From assembly GCA_002397465.1 (NCBI GenBank), contig DHAP01000002.1:972-64971 (forward strand): a stretch of 64,000 nt of DNA, written 5' to 3'. Under the pieces are notes generated by a model, which had not been told where the DNA came from, did no database searches, and was given only the letters and a program-made list of their open reading frames with translations. Made by a program: the position numbers and the translations under genes. Numbering within the stretch: position 1 is the stretch's first letter; each line of letters starts with the position of its first letter. This document shows, piece after piece, positions 1 through 7,852 of this stretch. The stretch comes from Caryophanales bacterium UBA4951 (lineage in GTDB: Bacteria; Bacillota_I; Bacilli_A; RFN20; CAG-826).

Positions 1-290
1 ATAATTTCGTCAAGAACAGAGCGCGTGTAAAGATCAGATTCTTCCTCACCGGTATAGTCGAATCGTTTGGGGAACCCACCCAAGCGGAAATAATCCTCGA
101 TCGACAAAGGCTCGGCGTGTGGGTTTTTGATTCTTTGATAAGCAAGGGCCTCTCGATAAGAGAATGGCATGATATTGAACTCAATGTAGCGGCCCGTAAG
201 TTTGGTCGCGAGTTTGCCGCTTAAAAGATAAGAGTTGCTCCCCGTAATGAAGATCGAGAAATTTCCTTCGAGACGGAATGATTCGAAACT
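1..290 (-). pseudogene. DUF4143-type AAA ATPase, 5'-truncated fragment running off the left edge
   Basis: Read on the minus strand, 290 down to 1 encodes a recognisable middle portion of the DUF4143/AAA_14 ATPase family, including TGSNSYLLSGKLATKLTGRY and FNIMPFSYREAL (sensor-region motifs of that family), then LGGFPKRF. A TAA sits in frame at 291-293 and no Walker A or Walker B coding sequence is found upstream of it in any frame. The 5' half is therefore missing, and the 3' half may continue beyond the window. Such ATPases are common orphan genes in gut Bacilli, and an intact relative lies in the island at 47.5 kb. The fragment assignment is firm; whether the rest survives outside the window cannot be seen. 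Confidence 0.75.
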
Positions 291-524
291 TTAAGAAACA
301 CAACCCACACAGCCCGAGTGCCTTTGCAATCAGCAGGCCTTCAATCCAAATCCGGAAGGAGGCACCAAAACGAGAAATCACCGATGCTATGCAGGCCTCG
401 GTTTTTTGCTAACCATTAAAAAAGCCTTGATAAGCTTCATAAAACAGTTGGCAAACGTTTCAGGCCTTTTATGAACTTTCTGTCTACTTAAATGGCGATA
501 TATACTTTCAAAGAGACAAAAACA

Positions 525-551
525 TTGAAAATGTCTATCTGAAAATATACT
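525..551 (+). promoter_or_regulatory. Candidate promoter of the Fic gene
   Basis: TTGAAA (525-530), a short 15-bp spacer and TATACT (546-551). The last base of the -10 is 8 nt before the ATG at 560 and no Shine-Dalgarno sequence is present, so transcription may begin at or beside the start codon (leaderless message). The spacer is shorter than ideal, so the -35 is uncertain. Confidence 0.35.
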
Positions 552-559
552 ATGGCCTT

Positions 560-1732
560 ATGGTAGACAAAAAAGAACTTTCAACCTATCATCGTTTTTT
601 CTCTCTTCCGTCTGAGGCGTTCGATGCTTATCTTACCCAAAGTAAGAAGGAAGGCGTCGTCTTTCCTCTTCGACTCAATAGTGAGGACGTTTTCTATCAT
701 CGGACCAACTCTCTTTCTGATTCCTTGATCTTGCTTGCCTCCCTGGAAGGTGATTTCCGCCAGCTTGAGGGGAGTCTCTCGGCAATTGCCCAAGACGAGC
801 TGATCCGAACTTGCCTTGTCGAAGAGGTCTATCAGACCAATCTCATCGAAGGGGTCCATTCGACCAGGAAAGAGATCTTCCGTCTCCTGGAGGATTTTGC
901 CAATGCGAAAAAAGGCAAAATCATCTCGATAGTTAACAAATACCGTATTTTGCTGGAACAGGGGTTCTCGCCAATCCAGAGTCTTGATGACATCCGCCAT
1001 CTTTATGATGTCTTGATGGAAGGGGCCATCATGAAGAAAGACCGTCCTGATGGCGTTCTTTTTCGCAAGGACAGCGTGTCCGTTACCAACGGAGTTATGA
1101 GCCTTCATGAGGGTTTGTATCCCGAAGAGAGGATTGAGGAAGCCCTACAGGTTGTCTTATCGCTCTTAAATGGAAAGGACTTCACTTTCTATGAACGGTC
1201 CGCCATCGCTCATTATCTTTTTGAGTACGCCCACCCGTTTTATGACGGGAACGGAAGAATGGGACGTTACATCCTTTCCCTTTACGCCTTGGAAGAGAAG
1301 CCAAAAGCTTTTGCTTTTCGTATCGCGGCGAGCATCGGCGAGGGCAAGGCCAAATACTATCGCGCATTCAAGGAATACCAAGACGTCCGCAACCACAACG
1401 ATTTGGCTACTTTCGTTGGTCCGATGCTTGATTTTTACATCGCTGATTACCGTCATTTGATCAAGGAAATTCAGGACAAGAAAGCGGAAGTCGCCCTTTG
1501 GCAGGGCAAGATCCTTTCCTGGAATCTTTCGAAAGGCGAAAGGAAGACCGCCGCCGTTCTTTCCGAAGGGAGTGTTTGGTCAGTTTATGGGGTGAGCAAG
1601 AGCGCCCTTGCCATAGCCGCAGGCTTGGATGAACGAAGCGTTCAAAGGCATTTGGCCTCTCTCGAGAAAAAGAAACTAGTCCTTCGCCAGAAAATCGGCC
1701 GGCAAACCTATTTTCGCCTCTCCAATAGCTAA
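560..1732 (+). CDS. Fic domain protein (AMPylator/deAMPylator family) with C-terminal winged helix
   Basis: A 390-residue Fic protein. The catalytic motif HPFYDGNGRMGR starts at His225, so the core HPFxDGNGRxxR is intact. An inhibitory-helix motif TNLIEG (residues 93-98, matching S/TxxxEG) lies N-terminal to the Fic core. In known Fic proteins its glutamate blocks productive ATP binding, so this is a self-inhibited class II type. Residues of about 330-385 look like a winged helix (ERSVQRHLASLEKKKLV), typical of large bacterial Fic proteins and suggesting DNA or regulator interaction. The family transfers AMP to hydroxyl side chains of target proteins; the target here is unknown. It stands alone beside a broken ATPase gene, consistent with an accessory region. 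Confidence 0.88.
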   Translation: MVDKKELSTYHRFFSLPSEAFDAYLTQSKKEGVVFPLRLNSEDVFYHRTNSLSDSLILLASLEGDFRQLEGSLSAIAQDELIRTCLVEEVYQTNLIEGVHSTRKEIFRLLEDFANAKKGKIISIVNKYRILLEQGFSPIQSLDDIRHLYDVLMEGAIMKKDRPDGVLFRKDSVSVTNGVMSLHEGLYPEERIEEALQVVLSLLNGKDFTFYERSAIAHYLFEYAHPFYDGNGRMGRYILSLYALEEKPKAFAFRIAASIGEGKAKYYRAFKEYQDVRNHNDLATFVGPMLDFYIADYRHLIKEIQDKKAEVALWQGKILSWNLSKGERKTAAVLSEGSVWSVYGVSKSALAIAAGLDERSVQRHLASLEKKKLVLRQKIGRQTYFRLSNS

Positions 1733-2026
1733 ACGACTGGCGTAGTTATTACGATCTTACGGGTCACAAAGAAAAAGTCGTGATGATCGACCGCTGAAAC
1801 GCATCATTATCATGTAGATAAAACACGAAAATTGTTTATAAAGTCAAATTACAAGGCAAAATTAAGAAATTTCTTATGTTATAAACAAAATATTTGTTTA
1901 AAGCCGACTTCGAGTTACATCTTTTCGAAAAATAGTGACTTACCGCTCGCCAAGAACCGTTATGGTGACGTCAATAAGCGTGAGCGTGCTTATTTGTGTC
2001 TGAATCAGCGTTAAGGGGAATGTGGT
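1733..2026. other. Intergenic region, no supported gene
   Basis: An AT-rich stretch between the Fic and PAP2 genes. A 60-codon open frame from 1832 has no ribosome site and no recognisable product. Only the Shine-Dalgarno-like AAGGGG of the PAP2 gene, about 8 nt before its ATG, is interpretable. Confidence 0.5.
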
Positions 2027-2620
2027 ATGAGTGGAATAGATGAAACAATCGGAAGCTTCTTTAGCCTACTACAGAAAAACGCCGGAGGGTTCTTCACCCC
2101 GTTTTTTCATATCGTCAGTTATCTAGGCGATTATGGGATAGCGTTCATTCTCGCTATTGTGGTTCTTATGGTCTTCAGGAAGACGAGAAGATGCGCTTTG
2201 ATCGCCTTATTAGCTATCGGGTTTGGATTCTTGGTCACCAATCTCATCCTTAAGAACGTCATAGCCCGCCCACGTCCATTCGCGGAGACCGACAGCCCAT
2301 TTTATGGCTGGTGGGTCGCTGCCGGTTCGATGAAGGAATCAGGGTATTCGTTCCCTTCTGGTCACACGACATTAGCCATGGCTTTTGGATTCTCTTTGTT
2401 CCTATATTTCCCGAAACGTTATTCTTGGTCTTTCTTGATTATCCCGGTTTTGATGGGTTCCTCGCGTCTATATTTTGCCGTTCACTATGCGACTGACGTC
2501 TTAGGTGGGTTCCTCGTGGGCGCCGTAGTGTCCGTTATCGCATACTTCTTGGTCAAGTGGCTCGGGCGTTATAAGAAATTCGATTCTCTCTTCCCTCCAA
2601 GGGAAGAACAAAGACAATGA
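2027..2620 (+). CDS. PAP2-superfamily membrane phosphatase (undecaprenyl-pyrophosphatase/lipid phosphatase type)
   Basis: A 197-residue membrane protein with the three-part PAP2 signature: KNVIARPRP (about residues 76-84), SFPSGH (H113) and SRLYFAVHYATD (R147, H153, D157). The histidines form the phosphoenzyme nucleophile and its relay in this family. Hydrophobic segments surround the motifs, giving about five to six membrane spans with the active site on the outer face. Family members dephosphorylate lipid pyrophosphates such as undecaprenyl-PP or phosphatidate; substrate cannot be decided from sequence. It is monocistronic: its own ribosome site before, a terminator right after. Confidence 0.9.
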   Translation: MSGIDETIGSFFSLLQKNAGGFFTPFFHIVSYLGDYGIAFILAIVVLMVFRKTRRCALIALLAIGFGFLVTNLILKNVIARPRPFAETDSPFYGWWVAAGSMKESGYSFPSGHTTLAMAFGFSLFLYFPKRYSWSFLIIPVLMGSSRLYFAVHYATDVLGGFLVGAVVSVIAYFLVKWLGRYKKFDSLFPPREEQRQ

Positions 2621-2626
2621 TAAGAA

Positions 2627-2660
2627 AACCCCCTCGTCCTTTATGGATAGGGGGTTATTT
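2627..2660 (+). terminator. Rho-independent terminator after the PAP2 gene
   Basis: AACCCCC (2627-2633) pairs with GGGGGTT (2650-2656), followed by TATTT. It begins 7 nt after the stop codon. Confidence 0.75.
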
Positions 2661-2675
2661 CGTTAGACTCGGCCC

Positions 2676-3344
2676 TTATTTAAGGACTTTGTAGGAGAGC
2701 CACCAGTCGAGGGCTTTGACCTCGCCTTTTTTGATCATCTCCTCGCGGGCTTTCTTGGCGGTTTCGTCGCCTGGTGGCGGAAGGATGACGACGTCTTTTC
2801 CAAAGAACTCGTTGTTAGGATAGTTCTCAGGGGCGGCGACGTGGTTCTTGTCGGCGACCTGAAGGGCGTTCAAGGCGCGTTTGATCTCGTTGATGGAGCG
2901 GCCGACTTCCTGTGGGTAGTACATGGTTAGGCGGAGCGTGCCATTCGGATCGATGATGAAGACGGCGCGGACGGTATTGGTGCCTTTGGCCTCATGGATC
3001 ATGCCAAGGGCTTTGGCAACCTTTCCTAATTCGTCAGCGATGACGGGGAATCCGATTTCCTTGCCGGTCTTCTCTCCGATGAACTCCGTCCACTTCATGT
3101 GGGATTGGAGTTGGTCGACGGAAAGGCCGATGAGTTCGGTGTTCATGGCTCTGAACTCTTCTAGATGCTGGTTGAAGGCGATGAACTCCGTGGTGCAGAC
3201 TGGGGTGAAATCACCTGGGTGAGAGAAGAGAACCACCCATTTGCCGGCATAGTCTTCCGGCAGGTTCTTTTTTCCGAAGGTCGTTTTGACCTCGAAGTGG
3301 GGGAACTTCTCCCCAAGTAGCGGCATAGAGACGTATTGTTCCAT
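2676..3344 (-). CDS. 1-Cys peroxiredoxin (Prx6-type)
   Basis: A 222-residue thiol peroxidase. The peroxidatic cysteine is Cys50 in [11 protein letters not shown], and it is the only cysteine in the protein, so this is a 1-Cys enzyme needing an external thiol reductant. The length and the C-terminal extension ([14 protein letters not shown] ... DWWLSYK) match the Prx6/archaeal-type branch rather than the shorter AhpC. It reduces hydrogen peroxide and organic hydroperoxides in the cytoplasm. A perfect AAGGAGGT ribosome site lies 5 nt before the ATG. It is convergent with the PAP2 gene and appears monocistronic. Confidence 0.93.
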   Translation of the reverse strand: MEQYVSMPLLGEKFPHFEVKTTFGKKNLPEDYAGKWVVLFSHPGDFTPVCTTEFIAFNQHLEEFRAMNTELIGLSVDQLQSHMKWTEFIGEKTGKEIGFPVIADELGKVAKALGMIHEAKGTNTVRAVFIIDPNGTLRLTMYYPQEVGRSINEIKRALNALQVADKNHVAAPENYPNNEFFGKDVVILPPPGDETAKKAREEMIKKGEVKALDWWLSYKVLK

Positions 3345-3452
3345 ATTTACCTCCTTATATTAAGTAATGGATTTTTTGTTTTCGGGGTATTGCTACCTCG
3401 TGGATTAATGAAAACAATTATCAATAAATAAAGCAAAGGAAACGCTCTACAT

Positions 3453-3478
3453 AAAAAAGCCCAGCCTAGTGGCTGGGC
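3453..3478 (-). terminator. Terminator downstream of the 3496-4542 lipoprotein gene
   Basis: On the minus strand GCCCAGCC and GGCTGGGC (3471-3478 and 3459-3466) form an 8-bp stem followed by six T (3453-3458). Confidence 0.85.
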
Positions 3479-3495
3479 CCGGGGGCGTGTCTTTC

Positions 3496-4542
3496 TTACT
3501 TCGAAGTGGAAGTCTCGCTCTTGCTCACTAAGACGTAGCTGATCGTCTCAACGCCATCGGTGGTGGTGACCACTCTCTGGTATTTGCCGACGAAGAGCAT
3601 CGATCCGAGGATGGCGACTTTGACGTCGTAGTAGGTGTTTCCGTCTTCTTCATAACGGGAGACCGCCATCTTCTCGGTCAATGAGGCATAGACCATGTCG
3701 CATTCATTGTCTTCTTCGTCCGTGTTGATGAGGTATCTCTCGATCGCGCCGTTTTGGATGGAGGTGTAGCCATAGGCTTCCTCTTTCTTGCCATCTTCAA
3801 GGACGCTGACTTGCTCGACGGCCAAGAAGGAGGACTGTCCTAAGAGGGCGAATGAGGAGAAGTCAGAGACTTCAGTCTCGGTGACCCCGTCTTCGACCTC
3901 AGTCTCGGTGACCGTCATCTTCTCGCTGAAGAAGCGGTACTCGGTCGACTCGATGACGGCGAGTCCTTGCTTCCACTCGCCAACCATGCTGGCGCCTTCA
4001 TCATCGTCATAGTAATCAAACTCCATGCCTTCGCTTAAGAGGCTATCGAAGGCTCCGGTGGCAAAGCCATATCCGTGGAGGTGTTCTTTCTCGTCATCGC
4101 TTTCGCCGTCATTTGTCTCGACGCTGACATCGCCAGAGGCCTGAACGTCGACGCTTCCGGAAGTTGGATCGTTGAAGTATAGATATATCTTCTCAACGCT
4201 TCCATCAGGGAGGGTGTAGACGACTTCTTCTTCATTCGCGTAATCCTCTTTGTCAGAGGTGAGTGAGTTGGTATCGACGGAGTAGGAATTCAATGAGAGG
4301 GCGTCGAAGCTCGACAATGAGGCTCCGATGTTGTTGGGATCAAAGTCGATTGGGGACTTTGACTGTTTATGTTGGGCTTTGAGATACTTGCTTTTTGCGG
4401 TGTTATTGACAAGCAAGGCTGCAGAAACGACTTCCTTCTCCATTGATGTTGGCTGTTTGGAGGTGTTGTCTGTGGCGGCGCATCCGGTGAGGAGGCACAT
4501 TCCTAAGGCGGCGATCGACAGGGCGGCTAATTGTTTTTTCAT
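3496..4542 (-). CDS. Lipoprotein of unknown function, probable ECF sigma regulon member
   Basis: 348 residues with a lipoprotein signal peptide: MKKQLAALSIAALGMCLLTGC, lipobox LTGC, lipidated cysteine at residue 21. The mature protein is acidic with beta-rich C-terminal sequence. Its last 60 residues resemble the C-terminus of the next upstream membrane protein (both have an xxFVGKYxx/IFVGKIxx strand followed by a threonine-rich hairpin), which suggests a shared extracytoplasmic domain; this is a by-eye comparison. It is transcribed from its own promoter at 4565-4598, which matches the promoter of the neighbouring sigma factor gene. It is therefore probably an envelope-stress effector anchored on the outer face of the membrane. 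I do not recognise the family. Confidence 0.8.
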   Translation of the reverse strand: MKKQLAALSIAALGMCLLTGCAATDNTSKQPTSMEKEVVSAALLVNNTAKSKYLKAQHKQSKSPIDFDPNNIGASLSSFDALSLNSYSVDTNSLTSDKEDYANEEEVVYTLPDGSVEKIYLYFNDPTSGSVDVQASGDVSVETNDGESDDEKEHLHGYGFATGAFDSLLSEGMEFDYYDDDEGASMVGEWKQGLAVIESTEYRFFSEKMTVTETEVEDGVTETEVSDFSSFALLGQSSFLAVEQVSVLEDGKKEEAYGYTSIQNGAIERYLINTDEEDNECDMVYASLTEKMAVSRYEEDGNTYYDVKVAILGSMLFVGKYQRVVTTTDGVETISYVLVSKSETSTSK

Positions 4543-4564
4543 GGTTTTTTCTTTCCTTTGCCCT

Positions 4565-4598
4565 TATGACGTAACGGAAAGGCAAGATGTTGGAAAAA
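4565..4598 (-). promoter_or_regulatory. ECF-type promoter of the lipoprotein gene (copy 2)
   Basis: On the minus strand TTTTTCCAACA (4598-4588) is the -35 and TTACGTCATA (4574-4565) the -10; exactly 16 nt separate CAACA from CGTC. The AAC -35 and CGTC -10 are hallmarks of ECF promoters. Both blocks and their spacing are identical to the promoter at 6202-6235. Confidence 0.8.
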
Positions 4599-4600
4599 CT

Positions 4601-5653
4601 TTAGTCCTCTTTTATTACATATGAACCATAAGTGTAGGTTCTTTCGCCATTATTGTAAGAGAGTGAAATCTTGCCAACAAAGATGCCATAGATGCCATAT
4701 GTCGTTTCGCTTTCTTTTTTGACGTGGAAATAGCCGCCGGAGTTATCTTCGAGGAGATAGTATTTGGCTTCAACGATCGGGGTTATCCCATCCTCTTCGA
4801 GCAAGGCGGTCGAGAAAGTGGTCGTGAGCTTGCCCTCCTCAAAGATGTTATATGAGAAGTAGAAGAGGCCTTTGCTCTTCTTTTGGCTGACGCTGACTTT
4901 ATGCTCATCATCGGATGAGGTGAGAATGACCTCAAGGTCCTCATAGCCATCGGTGGTGACGTTGGCGCCCGTGAGGAAATAAGTGCTCTCGTCATCCTCG
5001 ACGATCTCACCGGATAAGCTCTTCCAGACTTCCCCGGAGAAGGTCACGTTGAAATAGAGCATCCCCATCTCACCGAGGTCGGATCTATAGGTATAGGTGC
5101 CATTATTGGTGACGAAGCTGCCTTCATAGACGTCATAGTTTTCGTCGCTGCTGGAGAAAGCGTCGCGGACAGAGGACTCCATGATCTCATAGGCGTCGAC
5201 TTCCTCTTCGAAACGCTTGTAGAAGATGTCTTCGTTGTCGTCGTCATCATCGCTGTCATTCTCTTTATAGACATGTTTGGCGTTTGAGAGGTTGCTGGCA
5301 CTAGAAAGAGCCTGGCTCTTCTTTAATAAAGGATATAAGGAAGAGACCTCATAGGTGAAAGTCGCGGCCTGGTTCTTCAAAGGCGAGACGTTGATGTCGC
5401 TCAAGCTTCCGATCGGCTCGCTAGATGACTCTACGGCCGGGGCGTTGTGGCTGACGGGGATATAGATGGCAAAGGCCACAAGGAGAGCCGCACAGGCTCC
5501 TAGCGCGCTATAAAAAGGAACGCGGTAGCTCTTGACGGGCTTCGCTTTGGCCGTTTCTTCATGGTACTTCGAAAGGATGTCCTGGGCCGAGGTCTTGATC
5601 TCGTAGGATGATTTGAGGCCATCTTTTAGATTTGATTCAAATTTGTCATCCAT
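4601..5653 (-). CDS. Single-pass membrane protein, likely anti-sigma factor/sensor of the ECF sigma factor
   Basis: 350 residues: about 45 cytoplasmic residues, one membrane helix (FYSALGACAALLVAFAIYI, about residues 47-66) and a large acidic extracytoplasmic domain with an Asp-rich stretch near residues 134-142. The start overlaps the 3' end of the upstream sigma factor gene by 28 nt, so the two are co-translated. That arrangement (sigma then single-pass membrane protein) is the usual layout of an ECF sigma factor and its membrane anti-sigma partner. No zinc-binding anti-sigma (ZAS) HxxxCxxC motif is present, so the anti-sigma role is inferred from context only. Confidence 0.75.
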   Translation of the reverse strand: MDDKFESNLKDGLKSSYEIKTSAQDILSKYHEETAKAKPVKSYRVPFYSALGACAALLVAFAIYIPVSHNAPAVESSSEPIGSLSDINVSPLKNQAATFTYEVSSLYPLLKKSQALSSASNLSNAKHVYKENDSDDDDDNEDIFYKRFEEEVDAYEIMESSVRDAFSSSDENYDVYEGSFVTNNGTYTYRSDLGEMGMLYFNVTFSGEVWKSLSGEIVEDDESTYFLTGANVTTDGYEDLEVILTSSDDEHKVSVSQKKSKGLFYFSYNIFEEGKLTTTFSTALLEEDGITPIVEAKYYLLEDNSGGYFHVKKESETTYGIYGIFVGKISLSYNNGERTYTYGSYVIKED

Positions 5654-6186
5654 TTTTTGTCCAATCCTTTCTTTAATTTATCGAGGGCGACGCTGTAGGT
5701 ATAGGTGAGAGTCCCGACTGGCCTATTGAGGCTTTTGGAGATTTCCTTGAAGCTCATGTCGGAGAGTATCCGTAAGGTGAATACCTGAAACTCGAATGGC
5801 GATAAGAGCTTTTTGATCTCGAGGAGCAAGGGGCCTGATTCATCGATTGGGGGATCATCGTTCCCAATCACGTCGGAGACGCCTTCGTCATCGAGCTCAA
5901 CGTTCTTCTTTCGTTTTCGTAGCTCGTCTATCGCAAGGTTCTTCGCGCTGCTGCAGAGGTAGGAGTAGGGGTTGAGGTGGACTTTGAATGTCGAGACGTT
6001 CTTGAGAAGGCTGACATAGGCGTTCTGGAGAATATCCTCCGCCTCCGCGTTCTCGCGCACGTATGAGTAGATGAGAAAATACACCTTCTCCTTGGTCAAT
6101 TCGTAAAACGATGCGAATTGGCCTTCAGGGTCTTTGAGGAAGAGTTTGGAGGCTTCCTTGATGGCGTTTTTCTCTGACTCTAGCAT
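5626..6186 (-). CDS. ECF-subfamily RNA polymerase sigma factor
   Basis: 186 residues with both regions of ECF sigma factors: region 2 (YSYVRENAEAEDILQNAYV, then PYSYLCSSAKNLAIDELRKR) and region 4 (LSPFEFQVFTLRILSDMSFKEIS). It directs polymerase to extracytoplasmic-function promoters. The ATG at 6186 was chosen because GAGGGGGAG lies just upstream; a longer reading from 6249 would place the matched ECF promoter inside the coding region. The promoter at 6202-6235 is probably recognised by this protein itself, giving autoregulation, and the identical promoter at 4565-4598 would bring the lipoprotein gene into its regulon. Confidence 0.9.
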   Translation of the reverse strand: MLESEKNAIKEASKLFLKDPEGQFASFYELTKEKVYFLIYSYVRENAEAEDILQNAYVSLLKNVSTFKVHLNPYSYLCSSAKNLAIDELRKRKKNVELDDEGVSDVIGNDDPPIDESGPLLLEIKKLLSPFEFQVFTLRILSDMSFKEISKSLNRPVGTLTYTYSVALDKLKKGLDKKWMTNLNQI

Positions 6187-6201
6187 GCTCCCCCTCATTT
6201 C

Positions 6202-6235
6202 TATGACGTAATGGACCTCCATTTTGTTGGAAAAA
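6202..6235 (-). promoter_or_regulatory. ECF-type promoter of the sigma factor operon (copy 1)
   Basis: On the minus strand TTTTTCCAACA (6235-6225), 13 nt, TTACGTCATA (6211-6202). It has the same two blocks and spacing as the promoter before the lipoprotein gene. The predicted start lies about 10 nt before the ATG at 6186. Confidence 0.8.
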
Positions 6236-6261
6236 ACCACAAAAGGCAAGCCTACCTAAAC

Positions 6262-6296
6262 AAAAAGAAGCGGATTAGTCGAACCATTCCGCTTCT
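6262..6296 (-). terminator. Terminator of the XRE-family regulator gene
   Basis: On the minus strand AGAAGCGGA (6296-6288) pairs with TCCGCTTCT (6274-6266) and is followed by a run of T. Confidence 0.75.
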
Positions 6297-6317
6297 TGTA
6301 AATATGATAAACGCCTA

Positions 6318-7079
6318 TTATTTGCTCTTTATGGCCTTAGGAGCCTTGGGGCAGAATGTCTTCTTTTTAGTGATAGGAAGAGTGACGAACAAGACGAAAT
6401 AAACGACCGAGAAGATGAACAAGACATAACAGCCGGTGTCCGCCATGTTGGTGCCGTTTTGATTGGTGGCGCCAGTCAACAAGATGGTGTTGACAAGCGA
6501 AACTACGAGATTGGCAAGATTGAGGCCAAATGACCAGAACCAGAAAGTCCTTCTGGAAGTGGGGTCAAGCCATAAGCCAATGCTCAAGAGAGCGGAGGAT
6601 AAGAACAAAAGAGTTTCAATCCAGGCCCCGATGGTTGGCCAAGCGCTGATTTTGAAGAGGGTTTGATAGAAATCGAATCCAGCCGACATTGAGAGCTGGG
6701 AACCTATTATGACATCTGTTTTGAAATACGAAAGGAACGAGAGGACGATGGCAATCACGATAGCGGACATGCAGTAGATGAAGGCCCCGTAGTAACGTTT
6801 CCCGATGCCTTTTTCCTCAAGGCTGGGGTTTCTGGCCACCACGACGGTCGAGACATTCGTGTCCGGATTCTTTCTTTCGCCATTGATGATCTCGTCGATT
6901 CCGACTTTATAGAAAGAAGCCAGTTTCTCAAGCGTGGCGATGTCGGGCACCGAGTCGCCGCTCTCCCATTTGGAGACTGCTTGCGGTGAGACTTGAAAAA
7001 TATCCGCCTCATCCTGCTGACGAAGGTTCTTTTCGTTTCTCAGCTTGGTTAAAAACGTCCCCATTTTCATTTTGTCCAT
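6318..7079 (-). CDS. XRE-family helix-turn-helix regulator with C-terminal membrane domain
   Basis: 253 residues. The N-terminal Cro/C1-type HTH is clear (LRNEKNLRQQDEADIFQVS PQAVSKWESG, about residues 10-40), followed by the typical LEKLASFYKVGIDEII. After a linker come four hydrophobic segments (from about residue 100), so the regulator is membrane-bound, a layout common in Bacilli. The ATG at 7079 is preferred to the upstream one at 7112 because AAGGAGG lies 8 nt before it. Targets are unknown. It is monocistronic with a terminator downstream. Confidence 0.87.
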   Translation of the reverse strand: MDKMKMGTFLTKLRNEKNLRQQDEADIFQVSPQAVSKWESGDSVPDIATLEKLASFYKVGIDEIINGERKNPDTNVSTVVVARNPSLEEKGIGKRYYGAFIYCMSAIVIAIVLSFLSYFKTDVIIGSQLSMSAGFDFYQTLFKISAWPTIGAWIETLLFLSSALLSIGLWLDPTSRRTFWFWSFGLNLANLVVSLVNTILLTGATNQNGTNMADTGCYVLFIFSVVYFVLFVTLPITKKKTFCPKAPKAIKSK

Positions 7080-7249
7080 CGTGATGCCTCCTTGGCTCGT
7101 AACCATCTTCATCTCAAGGTGGCCTCATAGCAACAAACCCTTCCTTGAAATGAGTCAACCGATAGTTGAGTTGCTTAAAAAAGCATAGATTAGATGGGAC
7201 GTTTTGTATAGGTAATTATTAAGGAAACAAAAGCAAAAAACTATTGTTA

Positions 7250-7852
7250 TCAATCTTTTTTCTTCATTATCAAAAGATAAGAGGAGTCATCTTCGGAAGC
7301 TAAAACAGTGGAGAAATGGTCTTGATAGTAATGGCTTTCTTCAAGTGGTGAGGCAATATCCCGGGAGATGCTTGGGCAGATGGAGTCATGATGCTTCCTT
7401 AATTGTTCCCTGGACAAAGAATGGACGATGGCAAACCTTCCGCCTTTACGCAGGACTCTGTTCAAGGCCTCGGATAGTTTTTCTGGCTCAAGAAAGTGGG
7501 GATAGGCGTTATAGATGACCACATAGTCATAGGCACTATATTCCTCATCAAGGAGAAAGTCGCCTTGCCTAAAGACGGCCCACGGACGCCCTTCGTATTT
7601 TTTCTTGGCTTCCTCAATCATCTTCTTTGAGAGGTCAATCCCATAAACCGTCTCATTCGAATAGGCGTGGATGAGCCCAGTGACGACACCGGTCCCACAA
7701 GCCACGTCAGCGACCTTTTCGCCTTTCTTGATCTCGAGTTTGTCCATGAGGGTTTTGATCTTCATGGAATTACCGTTCTCAAAAGAGTCCCATTTAGGGG
7801 CCAACTCATCGAAGAATTCTTGTATTGCCTTATTGTCCATGTTAATTCTCAT
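7250..7852 (-). CDS. Class I SAM-dependent methyltransferase
   Basis: 200 residues, Methyltransf_11/25 type: motif I VADVACGTGVVTG (about residues 47-59), motif II acidic YGIDLS, and a motif near YDYVVIYNAYPHF. It transfers a methyl group from S-adenosylmethionine to an unknown small substrate. The start ATG overlaps the stop of the iron-transport binding protein gene by 4 nt (ATGA), so it is the last gene of that transport operon. Methyltransferases of this kind sit at the end of several metal/tetrapyrrole uptake operons, but a direct role here is only inferred. An alternative start is the ATG four codons downstream. Confidence 0.85.
   Translation of the reverse strand: MRINMDNKAIQEFFDELAPKWDSFENGNSMKIKTLMDKLEIKKGEKVADVACGTGVVTGLIHAYSNETVYGIDLSKKMIEEAKKKYEGRPWAVFRQGDFLLDEEYSAYDYVVIYNAYPHFLEPEKLSEALNRVLRKGGRFAIVHSLSREQLRKHHDSICPSISRDIASPLEESHYYQDHFSTVLASEDDSSYLLIMKKKD

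Noticed and set aside
1832..2014. 60-codon frame between Fic and PAP2
   Set aside because: No ribosome site, biased composition and no recognisable sequence; treated as non-coding.
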